Under the pieces are notes generated by a model. The model ran no database searches, was not told the DNA's origin, and was given only the letters and a program-made list of their open reading frames with translations. The position numbers were made by a program, and so were the translations under genes. A stretch of DNA of 64,000 nucleotides from Carallia brachiata (lineage: Eukaryota; Streptophyta; Magnoliopsida; Malpighiales; Rhizophoraceae), in contig JADCRB010000043.1 of assembly GCA_021464245.1 (NCBI GenBank), positions 1,549,576-1,613,575 of the forward strand. Reading direction: 5' to 3'. Positions 35,041-46,183 of the stretch are shown one piece after another (within the stretch, counting starts at the first letter, position 1; the number at the start of each line of letters is the position of its first letter).

Positions 35041-35805
35041 GAAAATCTTTGATTGCTAGCTTAAAATAACAGAAATGGTGAATTTCCTTACAGGAATCAC
35101 AAACTATATAAGCTGTCCTATCTGCCTTCTTCCACAACTTTTGCAGGTGCAACCTTTGAATACAGCACAGACTTCCACTGACCCTATTTTACCATCAGAT
35201 TTAGAATACTTGGCAAAAAACTGTTTGCAAGCAAGACATTAAGAGCATTTCTCTAGAGCAACAATATCAATCTCTAACACAAAGTCTAAACCTTTTTTTG
35301 CTTCACAACATCAGACAACTATTATTTTGTCATGTTTTAGAAGGCATACAATTTGTTTTCTTAAAATTGAAGAGGCACACAGAGTTAATGGTCGTATGAA
35401 AATTAATGCACCAACTGAACTTCCAGTAATTACCTCATGTTTTTCATCTTCAAAGCTATAGTGTCCAGAATCTAGATCCTTCCACCTAGAAGGACATAAT
35501 TATTCTTCTGAGTTAAATTGTAAGAAACCATGGCCAAAAGGCATATATTAAAAATACACCTGTAGAAGTTAAATAAAAATGTCATAATTCCTAGTATCAA
35601 ACTCTAAGCTGAATTGCAAAAAAAAAAAAAATCTGTTGGCTGCCTTACCAGTTCCTTGTAACAAGTCTCCAATACATCTGACAAGTGTTTTGCCAGAGAA
35701 ATAAGTTCAGTGCCAACAGCCTCAAGATTTTTCCACAATTGAGAGAAAAAACACAAGTAGGTTTGAATGAATGCCACAACCAGCAGAATATATATATATA
35801 GGTTT
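35041..35805 (-). repeat. Unrecognised exon-like sequence, copy 2 (partner near 15.0 kb)
   Basis: On the minus strand about 35760-35640 encodes FFSQLWKNLEAVGTELISLA and KHLSDVLETCYKEL up to a GTAAGG donor-like site. This copy is open across the segment, unlike the copy near 15 kb. About 35495-35440 encodes WKDLDSGHYSFEDEKHE before GTAATT, which may be the following exon. Family unknown. The LTR element at 35806 cuts the upstream side. Confidence 0.45.
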
Positions 35806-37328
35806 TGTTGGTTTTGAAGGGATGAAAGTGAAAATATTGAAGCTGAAAAATGAGATAGTAGAGTTGCAAAGTTGCAGCAAAAAGTGTTTTTGACAGAGAA
35901 TAGAAAAATTGAAAAGAAAATGTTGTAGGGAATATGAGAAGAGCTTGCTGGAAAGTTGTAGCAAGGAGAAAAGAATCTAAAAATGACTTTTTTTACTTTC
36001 ATTAATCACGAAAATCTCATTATATAGAGATAAATTTACATTTAGAATTCAAATAAAGGCTCCAAAAAACTAGCAGTTAAGTTTACAGCTTTTACAGCTT
36101 TGTAATTTGAAAATTAAACTTCAAATTCTGGAGGGAAGTCTTTAACAATGCAGTAGAACCAATTCTAACACCCTCCTTGGTGATGATGCATTGAAAACAA
36201 AAGTTCTTTGATGAAACTGATGTGGTCTTCTTGATGCTTTAGTTAAAAACATAAAATTTTTTATGAAACTGATTTGATGTTTTTTGATTGTTCTTCCTTG
36301 ATGGATTTGCTAAGATTTGAAGAAATAAGTGAGTTTATTGGTATTGTTGATGGCATGAACATCCTTATGAAAACTTTGTAGCGGGAATGGTATGAGTCTT
36401 CATTCAAGTTTGAGTTCATTTTTTAATCTCTCGAACTTATATTAGAGGGCATTAATAGGTAATCAAAGGTTTTTGATGAGTGTTGCAACAGCAACATGAA
36501 ATTTTTTTTATTTTGATTTGAGGAGTTGTCATTTTGAGGATGCTTGAAAGTTTCTGGTTTGTGACCAGATTTAGTGATGCATTTGAGATGATTTTTGAGA
36601 GAGAAATGTTGCTTGAAGATAGAAAATATAGCTGAAGAAATGCTACAAACTGAAAAAATAGTAGAGATATGAAGTGTAGTGGAGATGTTTAAAGATGCAT
36701 CAAATGAGTTGTAGAGATTTGAAGTTGATGAGATGCTGCAGAAACTAAAGAAGCAATGCATATGATGATGTGCTCAAATTTTGTAGCAAAAAGATGAACT
36801 TTATAAACCAAATTTTGAACTTTAAAAAAGTGAAAATGCATAATGAAATAAATGAGATATTGGTGAGGCAACAAGCTTTAAAGAGGAAAATTAGAGAGGG
36901 TAGCAGACTTAAAAAATTGATTTTCAAGACCCTTAATAATCATTTATGCTATGATACCACTTTGTTGGTTTTTGAGGGATGAAAGTGAAAATATTGAAGC
37001 TAAAAAATGAGACATTGGAGCTACAAAGTTGCAACAAAAAGTGTTTTTGATAGAGAATAGAAAAACTATAAAGAAAAATATTATAGAGAATATGAGAAGA
37101 GGTAGCTAAAAAGTTGCAGCAAAGAAAAGAGAATCTGAAAATAACTTCTTCTACTTTTATAAATCATGAAAACCTCATTATATAGAGGTAAATTTACATT
37201 CAAAATTTAAATAGAGGCTCCAAAATACTAGCAATTAAGTTTACAGCTTTTATAGCTTTATAATTTGAAAATTAAACTTCAAATTCTAGAGGGAAGTCTT
37301 TAACAATGCAGTAGAACCAATTCTAACA
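35806..37328 (-). mobile_element. Non-autonomous TRIM-like LTR retrotransposon, minus orientation
   Basis: Two closely similar LTRs, 35806-36170 (365 bp) and 36963-37328 (366 bp), both start TGTTGG and end TTCTAACA on the plus strand. Two bases inside the right LTR, on the minus strand, is TGGTATCATAGC (rc of 36948-36959), a tRNA-Met primer site with one change. Beside the left LTR a minus-strand purine tract (rc of 36171-36178) marks the 3' end. The internal region is only about 790 bp and has no gag or pol. The flanking bases GGTTT and AGTTT may be a 5-bp target duplication with one mutation. The LTR is related to that of the element at 698-2653, with the shared GAGCTTGCTGGAAAGTTG-type block. 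Confidence 0.85.
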
Positions 37329-38637
37329 AGTTTTGCAACAAAAAAGGTCATGTGGAAAAAATTTGTAGAGCTAAGAAGAATTCCTAGCAAGGTCAACAAC
37401 CTCAGAACCAACAATAGCAGGCACAAATTGTAGAAGAAGACCACTATCAAGCTAAAGAGGAGCTCTCTGTAGCTTCAAGTATTGTTGTCAATAAAAATAG
37501 CAATGCTTGGCTCATTGACAGTGGGTGTACATACCTCATGTCACCCAAACTCGAAGTTTTTAGAGAACTTGATAGCACCTATGCTTCAAAAGTAAAGATT
37601 GGTAATGGTGAACTTCTTGAAGTACAAGGGAAAGACACAATTGTAGTTGAAACCTCTTCAGGTATTAAGCTCATTTCAGATATTTTGTATGTCCCTAAGA
37701 TTGACCATAATTTTTTAAGTATTGCTCAGTTAGTTAAAAATAATTGTTCACTGGTTTTTAAGGACAATACATGTACTATATTAGATTCTGTTGGTATAGA
37801 GCTCATTAATGTCAACATGAAAGGAAAAGGCTTTTTTGTAGATCTTAAATATGTTCAAAAGACTCTACCACCTATTGTTGTTGATGATTATAGTTTATGG
37901 AATAAGAAATTGGGCCTTTGCAATCATGCTGGATTGCAAAAGCTGTATCAAAAGTAAATGGTTGATGATCTTTCTACAATTTTAGAGAGTGTTGGTGTTT
38001 GCGATGCTTGTTAGCTTGAGAGAATAAAGCATTTTAAGATTAAACCATATTATCTCATAAAAGCACAAGATGAATGATATGTCTAGTTGGTTTATTGTGC
38101 ATCAGAGGATTAGCTGGCAGATTTGTTTACTAAAACCTTACCTAAAGGTAGATTTGAATTTCTAAGGGACAAGCTTGGTCTGCAATGGTGCAATCCCAAA
38201 GAAGAGTGTTAGAGGTTAGTCTTGCAATATTGCAGTATCTTTTGTTTGAGTATCAATTGCAATCCTTCACTTATTTTGGAGAAGTCAACAAAAGCTACTA
38301 CAACTTGCTGGAACTCGTCCAGCATGTACAGTAGCAGTTTTTTGTCAAGTTTTTGCAGAAAAAAAAAAGTTGTAATAGCCTCCAATTTTGTCCAATGAGA
38401 GGCTAGAAATCTAAATTAGCTTTTATAAATTTGTGATTAGCCTAGGAATGCTAAAATTATGATGTAATCTTTCTTTGAAGTTAAGTTTTTGTATGTTATA
38501 TATTAGTTATGAATGAATCAAGTCTACATGCATTTTTTCTCCACATCTTCAAGCTTCTGTGCAATTTTCTAGTTTTATCTTTTTAGCTTAATCTGCCGAG
38601 TGAGAGTTGTGAGTTGAGAGAGTTTGTCAATTCAACA
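37329..38637 (+). mobile_element. Deletion-derivative copia element: zinc knuckle, protease, RNase H tail, 3' LTR
   Basis: The sequence starts inside gag with a zinc-knuckle remnant (CNKKGHVEKIC, 37334-37366) right beside the TRIM LTR. Then come the protease core WLIDSGCTYLMSPKLEVF (about 37507-37560), a long open stretch to 37957 with LISDILYVPKIDHNFLSIAQ, and the pre-integrase block with SLWNKKLGLCNHAGL. The sequence jumps at about 38040-38085 to the C-terminal end of copia RNase H (LADLFTKTLPKGRFEFLRDK, 38115-38175). A purine tract (AAAGAAGAG) ends at 38206 and the 3' LTR spans 38207-38637 (431 bp, TGTTAG to CAACA). Integrase and RT are missing, and the 5' LTR and gag are gone. It lies next to the 3' end of STP-like copy B. 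Confidence 0.8.
37538..37957 (+). pseudogene. Copia protease and GAG-pre-integrase fragment
   Basis: A 139-codon open stretch within the element at 37329-38637. The aspartic-protease DSG lies just upstream in the same frame (LIDSGCTY, from about 37510). The stretch continues through beta-rich sequence and the pre-integrase segment, ending at a stop after HAGLQKLYQK. No integrase follows. Confidence 0.75.
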
Positions 38638-41443
38638 ATCAACATTGCAGGTATGACATCAAAGTTTGTATAAGGCAGGAGGCTAATCTAACAATCAAAC
38701 CTGTATAGTCTTCGAAGTCCTTATCTAACACCACGGATCGAAATAATAATGGTCCATACTGGGTATAAACATAAGGACTTACGACTTGAGTAACAAGTTT
38801 TGCAATTCAAAAAATAATAAGAGCATGGCGGCTAAGAGTTCTACTTACTTCTTTCAATTCATTTGTATATTTAAAAGTCAAAATTTCTTTCTTCATGTTC
38901 TCAAAGTCTCCACTCCTCCCAATTTTCTCTATAAATTGCTTTGTTACTGTTTTTTTTTTTTTCCTTTTTATACAACCAAAACGGTGTCTCATAGATTGCT
39001 AATGAAATTAAAAACAAGAAAATTGCACCCATGTAAATTATTTCAAAAGAAATCCTCCAACTTAAAATATTATAATATGCCACCAACTAAGTCATCCTAG
39101 CTGCCAACACCGATCCAACAGTAATAGAGCATAAAAAGATATTGTTAAGCTGCTGGCTCGTTTCTTTTAATGCAAGCTCAGAAAAAATTGTGGGAATTAC
39201 GTACAAGAGTTTAATTACTTTCTAATTATAATAGGATTAAGTAGGCAACACAAGTTTACTATTATTTTGCTTACTTGCCGTAGAGCACCAATCCCAAATC
39301 TAATGATGATTCTCCCAACCATTTGATTATAGAAATGGTCACTTACAACTGTGAATGCCATACCAATAATGGACAAAACACATCCAAAAGCTAACGTCAA
39401 CCTTTATCCCTAAGTATGGCTGAATATGAAAGCTAAGACATTTGATACACCTGTCGCTAAATAGACTTATACAATGTAAAATTGAATCAAAAAGTCGATG
39501 AAGCCGCATAATAAGTCAAACTCAGTATGTCTTAGCTCATATAAGGCTTTCTTGGAGAGTTCCTTTACAAATGTCTATACAATAATTAGACCTTCTAAGA
39601 TCAAAAAAGTAAAAAAAACAGTTAACTACTATTAAATTCAAAAAACAAATTCCAAAATAATTAATTTAGATCACCTTATTCTAAGCAAAACTTTAACTGG
39701 CAATAACCTTTTTTTGATTAAGAAGCTGTCAGTTAACATCTTCCAAAACAAACTTACATAATATGGCAATCTTCGGTTACATATTGGTACTGCAAGCTAA
39801 TTTTAATATTTGACTAGGAGCTATATTTGATTGCCAAACTTCAAAGTTCACGTTGTTCAAATTGAAACTCTAACCTTTTGAGGCGGTGACTCCTAAGAAA
39901 AACTATTTAAAGGAAATATGGTTCACAAATTGATTCTTGATGTAACCTATACTATTATGGCCAATCTAGTTAAAAGATAAGATAGTAAACATTTTTATCA
40001 AAGTAAAAACAAAATTTCATTAATTTTATATGTTTAGATTTATAGGATTAAACTCCATTTGTGTAACTAAACATTTGGCTTATTACTGTCAATCTCAAGG
40101 TGGAGAAATTGAAAAATGTAACAAATTAATTATAATACGAATAAAAAGATAATAAAGATATTCATGTAGCTGACTCAAATTAAACTTAGGATTACATGTT
40201 TGTTATTATTGTTGTAACTTAGCATATGTGACCCCTAATTAGCAACTTGCTGAAAGTTAATGCAAAGAAATTAACAGTAAATAAAGCTGTATATATCACG
40301 AAGTTAACAAGGTTGGATAGTAATCAGATTCTGATGTGGATTTTTTTCTATTGTATAAACTGTAACACATTTGAAAGTAACACCTAAGATGGTCACATAT
40401 TGGTTTTGGCTATACTTCTACCAGCTAATTTATTTATCTTTGAACTCTCGTTCACTGGATGATTAAAAGGTCTTTGTAATATATAAAATGAATGGGTATA
40501 GGGCTGAGTGTGAGTTGATCTTTGATATTTTGAGCATGCTTCATATAACATAAATTCACATGTAAAATTAAACGTAAAGAGTTATCAAACATTATAAGTA
40601 AAGAAAGGAATGCGCCATTTTTATACCTGCAACATTAAGTGAATATCCAATAGTAATCACTCCAAGTATGGCCAAAACATAGAGTACTCTACTTGTGAAA
40701 CTAAAGGACATTCAGAAAATCACACATTTTAGTGAGCTAAAGAACAAAATAATTTCTTGAAAGAATATAAATGCACAGTTAAAAAAATTGTCATACCTAT
40801 AAACTCATGGGTGATTAATAGTGGGAGATTCATCTTCTGATTCTTCTCTCAATGATTGTGGAGCTAAAGAAATCTCAATAATTTCAATGATCTCTGATTG
40901 TTGATCGTTTGAGAATGTTGGGAGTTGTTTTTGGACACTTGATGCCTCTTCCTTATTGGCAGATGATGGGACTGCTGAGAAAAGTTGGTTGCCTGTTTCC
41001 TTTGCTCCAACTTGTTCTTCAAAGGATGGTGGAGGGCAGCTTGCTGCCTCTTGCTTCATAAATAATGGCAGGACTGCCTTTGTTCTATTTTGTTTTTCTG
41101 GGGATGGTGGAATGTCACTTACTACTTTTTCTTCCTCTTGCACCTTGAAGAATGTTGGGATTGCTTGGTCGCTCGTTGCCTCCTCCTTCCTGGAGGATGG
41201 TGGGATTGCCTTTGCTCCCTTTTGCTTCTTTGGGGATGGTAGAAGGTCATTTGCTACCTTTTCTCCCTCTTGCTGCCTCTTCCTCTTATTTCCCCTTCCT
41301 TTGCTTCCTATTACTCTTTGCTCCTTCAAGGATCGTAGGATTTGCTTGCTTGATGCCTCTTACTCTTCGAGAGAAAATGGAGTTGATTGTTGATTATGAG
41401 GCTCATTTGCTTCCAATTGCTTGGCAATAGAAATTTCTATCAT
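38638..41443 (-). pseudogene. STP-like sugar transporter pseudogene, copy B
   Basis: Inverted relative to copies A and C. Exon 1 (41443-40797) starts ATG (MIEISIAKQLEANEPHNQQS), has one in-frame TAA at codon 28 (41362-41360), and is then open for more than 180 codons. It encodes a Lys/Glu/Pro/Ser-rich extension with repeats such as LPSPKKQKGAKAIPPS and DIPPSPEKQNRTKAVLP. Exon 2 (40700-40627, 74 bp) reads TSRVLYVLAILGVITIGYSL then NVAG. Exon 3 (about 39596-39279) reads TFVKELSKKALYELRHTEFD, later LTLAFGCVLSIIGMAFTVV and RIIIRFGIGAL, ending at a GC-type donor (GCAAGTAAG). Exon 4 (about 39204-38705) reads WRISFEIIYMGAIFLFLISL and IYETPFWLYKKEKKK, with stops and a slipped A run. A copia LTR lies just beyond its 3' end. 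Confidence 0.75.
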
Positions 41444-41765
41444 TTGTGTAAAGATTTTTTATTAGAACTAGCTAAAAAAAAAAAAAAGAATGAAAGTAAA
41501 ACTAAGGATGCACATTTAGTATTTGCTACAACTACATATTTTAGCCCTTAATATTAGTTACGATTTTTTTTTTCATAGAAAAAACAATATCCAATAGAAA
41601 CCTAGACATTTCATAAGTAAAAAGAGCAACAAAGACTAACTACTTTAACAAACAAAAAAACCACAAGGTGCATCTATAGATATCATTTATTAGCTCTTTT
41701 TCTCATAGTTTATTTCCATTTTTCTCTTATTATTGAGTAATTTCCATTTTCTATTTCATTTCAAT
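41444..41765. other. Short AT-rich interval upstream of copy B
   Basis: No coding signal. It is the original 5' flank of copy B and leads into a TA microsatellite that the pararetrovirus split. Before that insertion copies B and C would have been divergent, with starts about 1.25 kb apart. Confidence 0.5.
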
Positions 41766-41781
41766 TATATATATATATATA
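41766..41781. repeat. TA microsatellite at the left viral junction
   Basis: A short run of TA that ends exactly where pararetrovirus sequence begins; its counterpart lies at 50045-50118. Confidence 0.85.
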
Positions 41782-42045
41782 TTTGAATGTTCTTAAAAAA
41801 GAATTTGTTTTGGACAAAACTTTTTTAAGACAAGATTTTTACTCTGATAAACGAAAAGAAATGCGTGAATGGTTCTTTTTGCATTTTGGAAACATTTTGC
41901 CTGAAATACAAAAAGACTTTTATACATTTCTAGAAACACATAAAATTCATATTCCATTTTTTGACTGGTTTGAGTATCATACTTCCACTTCAGAAAATTG
42001 GAAAAAGGAATTTCCATATTTTGAATGGCCACATGATATTTTAGA
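41782..42045. repeat. Left copy of the viral terminal redundancy
   Basis: Matches 49781-50044. One G/A difference (a His/Arg codon) was noticed. The left edge abuts a TA repeat. Confidence 0.9.
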
Positions 42046-42825
42046 AAAACCCGAAAATCCATTTTTTAAAACTATAAACCCTGTTGTTAAACAAAAAACA
42101 CTTCCTGTATGGGAAATAGAGGGAAAACAGATTGAGTCTGAACACCCTCCTCCACGTAAATGTTCTTTTAAACAAGGAGAAGTTTCCATTGAAACATCTC
42201 CATTTAAAATCCCCCACAAACTCTGAAGATAAGAATCTAAAGAGTTTGATTGAACAAAACAATTTTTCAAATATTAGTCTGCATACTATTGGTAAACAGT
42301 TGACCAGAATTGAAGACCAAATTCTAAAACCAATTCCCGCCAACTTACCTACAGTTCAGATTAATAAAATCCCTGTTTTTAAACCTTTTGAAGTTTCTTC
42401 TTCCAGTAAACAACAATTTCAAAATGATAAAACAATTTTCTTGATATTATTAAACAACAACTTCAAGCTCTGGGATCAGCAGAATCCTCTAGTTCTAAAT
42501 CGTCCTTGACACTCCTGTTAGGATTAGTCAACCAACATCTTCTTCTAAAACCATTCAGGTTCTGGATGAACTTGAAACATCATCTGTTTCTATGTCAGGA
42601 ACTGATGATCATAAAATCAATAAACTTGTCTGGACTCCTTGTACAATTCCAATGTCTAGGGCTCCTGATTTGGATGATCAGTCTAAACAGTTAAACACTC
42701 AAACCAAGTACAGTGCCAATTCCATTTATGAATGGAACATAGATGGAATGACAGAATATAACATTCTGGGCATCTTACACCAAATGACGATGGCAGCAAA
42801 TGCCTATCGTCACAAAACACCTTAG
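41783..42825 (+). pseudogene. Viral linker between movement protein and coat protein, frameshifted
   Basis: An open stretch from the left junction to 42226 continues in other frames at 42132-42509 and 42592-42825. The region is rich in Lys, Ser and Phe with few recognisable motifs. It corresponds to the part of the viral polyprotein after the movement protein, and its beginning is also present at 49781-50044. At least two frame changes occur near 42190 and 42430-42510. Confidence 0.7.
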
Positions 42826-43967
42826 TTTCTGATCGTGCTATAGCTGAAATCCTTATTGCAGGATTTACTGGACAGCTTAAGGGATGGTGGGATTACCATC
42901 TCACAGAAACTAATAGATTAGAAATTCTAGATTCCATAAAACTTGATGATCAGGATACCCCAATTCTTGATTCATTAGGAAATACTATTCCGGATTCAGT
43001 GTCCACACTGATTCTAACTATCTCCTTACATTTTGTAGGAGATCCCTCTCATTTGAAAGACAAAAACGCTGAACTTCTATCTAATCTTAGATGTAAGAAG
43101 TTAAGTGATTTCCAGTATTATAAAAATACCTTTCTTACTCGCCTTATGCTTAGGGAAGATTCCAACCAGTCTTTCTGGAAGGAAAAATTCTTAGCTGGTC
43201 TTCCGACTCTTTTAGGTGAGAAAGTTAGAAATAAACTTAAGGAATCCATAGGAAATCCTATTCCTTACAATAAACTCACATATGGTGAATTAATAAGTTC
43301 TACCCAAAAGGAAGGACTTAAGATTTGCCAAGACATTAAACTCCAGAAACATTTGAAATGGGAAATGGCGCGAACCAAACAGGAACTTGGTAGTTTCTGT
43401 AAACAGTTTGAATTTAATCCTATTTCTAATGATTCTAAAAAGAAAAACCCTGCTAAATCTTCATTTTCAAAAAATAAAACGTTTTCTAAAAAACATTTTC
43501 CATCCAAAGATGCTTTTTATAAAACACCTTTGAAAAAGAAACGTTTTCCTAAACAAAAACATTTTAAAACAGATTTTCCCGCTCCTTCTAAACCAATAGT
43601 CTGTTTTAAATGCCATAAACCAGGGCATACTGCTCGATTTTGTAAACTCAATAAACGTCTCCATGAAATTGACCTCTCTGATGATATTCGTCAAAGAATT
43701 CAATCTCTACTTCTTGAACTCTCCGAATCAGAAGATAGTTCGTCAAAAGATCATCTAGAAATTGATGAACTTGCAGATACTAGTAGTAAGACTAGTTCTG
43801 GTTCTGATTCTGATAAACAAATCAATGTTCTTACAAAAGACCAAGAATTCATTCTTCAGGTCATTAAGAGCATCGACAATCCTGAAATTCAGAAGCAGTA
43901 TTTATTACAGCTTCAACAATCTTTAGAAACTCCTCCTGCAACACAACACAGTTGCTTTGACCTCTAA
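42826..43967 (+). pseudogene. Viral coat protein region with CCHC zinc knuckle
   Basis: The region starts with sequence including GWWDYHL, a motif typical of caulimovirid coat/gag domains, in a frame that joins the long open stretch 42999-43967 (322 codons). A strongly basic Lys/Phe/Pro segment (about 43430-43590) precedes a CCHC knuckle at about 43602-43645 (C-x2-C-x4-H-x4-C), followed by an acidic Ser/Asp/Glu tail. This is the usual layout of a caulimovirid coat protein, which packages the genome and binds RNA through the knuckle. Frame breaks lie at about 42825 and near 43950. Confidence 0.8.
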
Positions 43968-44116
43968 AACTAACCCTTATGATTTGACTACTATTTTGAA
44001 TAAAACACGAAAACCACCAGTCTAATGACCTCTCTTTAACCCAATTACAAGCAGAGATCAAGACTATTAAAATCGAATTAAAATCCTTAAAAGAAAAGCA
44101 AGCAAGATTCTCAAAT

Positions 44117-44725
44117 TTGCAAATGCTTTTACAAAACTCATTTGTTGTTTCAGAGCCTGAACAAGAAGCAGATGTTCAACTCCCAGAAAACAACAATGAT
44201 TTTTTAAATGTTTTACGGGAAATTACCTCCCAAAAGTATTTAATTAAAATCAAAATCATTTTTTCAAAAGATTTTTCATTAGAAACTATTGCTCTGTTTG
44301 ACACAGGTGCAGACCTGAATTGTATCAAAGAGAGTATAGTTCCTAAACACTTACATCAATATACCTCTGAGAAACTTTCAACTGCTAATGCTTCTCGTTT
44401 AACTATCAACGGTAAGGTTGACGGTTATGTTGTGAGTAAAGACATTAGTATTTTAACTTCCTTCTTATTGGTAAAGGATATCCATCACACTGTAATTTTG
44501 GGTACTCCATTTATCAATATGGTAACTCCTTACGAGGTTGATTACCATGGTATTTGTTTTCAAGATTCAAAATCCTCTCAGAGACATAAACTTCTTTTTA
44601 TTGAAAAACCCAAAACCAAGAATCTTCATTTGATTAAAGCACACAGCATTTATCAAAATGAAGTTAATAATTTGATTAAAACAAAGAAAGTTGATCTTTC
44701 TGTTTTTAAAACAATTGCTCTTTAA
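44117..44725 (+). pseudogene. Viral aspartic protease region
   Basis: A 202-codon open stretch with a retroviral-type protease active site DTGA near codon 69 (LFDTGADLNCI), followed by beta-rich sequence and the VILGTPFI stretch typical of caulimovirid proteases. In the family this enzyme cleaves the polyprotein. It is separated from the coat region by frame breaks between 43950 and 44100 and ends at a stop just before the reverse transcriptase. Confidence 0.85.
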
Positions 44726-44731
44726 AACAAA

Positions 44732-45413
44732 TTGAAAAACAACTTGCTACTGATCTTGTTAAAAAGAAAATTTCTGTCTTACAAGGTCAATTTGAAAATG
44801 AACTTTGTTCTGATTTGCCAACAGCATTTTGGGAACGAAAACAACATATGGTTGATTTACCATATGAAAAGGATTTTGATGAACGTCAAATTCCTACCAA
44901 GGCTAGACCAGTTCAGATGAATGCTGAACTCCTTAATCACTGTAAACAGAAATTACTGATTTGCTTAGTAAGAAGCTTATCAGGCCTTCCAGGTCACCAT
45001 GGTCATGTGCTGCATTTTATGTTAATAAAAACTCAGAAATTGAGCGTGGTGTTCCTCGTTTGGTGATTAATTATAAACCATTAAACACTGCATTAAAATG
45101 GATTAGGAGTCCCATTCCTAATAAAAAAGACTTGCTGAATAAATTGCATTCTGCATTCATATTCTCCAAGTTTGATTTAAAATCAGGTTTTTGGCAAATT
45201 CAAATTGCCTCACAAGACCGTTATAAAACCGCCTTTACTGTTCCATTTGGACAGTATGAATGGAATGTCATGCCTTTTGGATTGAAAAATGCACCAAGTG
45301 AATTCCAGCGTATCATGAATGATATTTTTGCTGCATATTCATCATTCATCATTGTTTACATTGATGATATCTTGGTATTTTCTCATTCCATTCAGAACAC
45401 TTTAAACATTTGA
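44732..45413 (+). pseudogene. Viral reverse transcriptase region
   Basis: Two overlapping frames cover the domain: about 44732-44960 for the N-terminal fingers part and 44961-45413 for the palm. Recognisable motifs are PRLVINYKPLN, SKFDLKSGFWQI, PFGLKNAPSEFQ and the catalytic YIDD (about 45357-45370). The enzyme copies viral RNA into DNA. One frameshift lies near 44955 and another at about 45400 just after YIDD, so no single frame spans the domain. Confidence 0.88.
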
Positions 45414-46129
45414 AAACATTCTTTTTTATCACTAAGAAGAATGGCCTTGTCATTTCTAAACCTAAAATGTCACTGTTCCAAACAAACATTCGTTTCCTTG
45501 GACATCATATCTGCCAGGGAACAATCACTCCTATACAACGATCTTTATCTTTTGTTGATAAATTTCCTGATAAAATTCTGGATAAAACCCAGTTGCAAAG
45601 ATTCCTTGGAAGTCTTAATTATGTCTTAGACTTCTATCCCAATCTTAGTCAACTTTGTAAACCTCTCCATCAGCGCCTTAGGAAGAATCCTCCTTCCTGG
45701 ACAGACGAACATACTTCAACTGTCCAACAAATTAAAAAAATGGTTAAGGAAATTCCTTGCCTTTCTCTACCTGACCCCTTTGCACCTAAGATAGTTGAAA
45801 CTGATGCCTCTGATCTTGGTTATGGTGGTATTTTAAAACAACTCTCTAATGGACAGGAATATATTTTACAATATACTTCTGGCCACTGGAAAGGTGCACA
45901 AACCAATTATTTTACTATACAAAAAGAAATTTTGAGCATTGTAAAATGTATTTCTAAATTTCAAGCTGATTTACTTAATCAAAAATTTTTACTTCGTATT
46001 GATTGTAAGTCTGCTAAAGAAATTTTAGAAAAAGATGTTAAAAATGTTGCTTCTAAACAAATATTTGCTAGATGGCAGGCTATACTTAGTATATTTGATT
46101 TTGATATTGAATATATTAAGGGAGAATAA
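45410..46129 (+). pseudogene. Viral RT thumb and RNase H region
   Basis: A 239-codon open stretch. It begins with RT connection/thumb sequence (FLGHHI, LQRFLGSLNYV) and continues into RNase H, with the first catalytic aspartate in VETDASDLGYGG and a later IQKEILSIVK stretch containing the catalytic glutamate. IDCKSA holds a further aspartate. The sequence continues for a few codons in a shifted frame (NNSLPDFLTREF) and overlaps the start region of the second viral frame. Confidence 0.85.
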
Positions 46130-46183
46130 TTCACTACCTGACTTTTTGACTCGTGAATTCCTCCAAAACAGGCCTTCTCCACA

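Noticed and set aside
36423..36761. 112-codon Ser/Phe-rich frame inside the TRIM-like element
   Set aside because: Low complexity, no gag motif and no counterpart in other frames or elements of the window.
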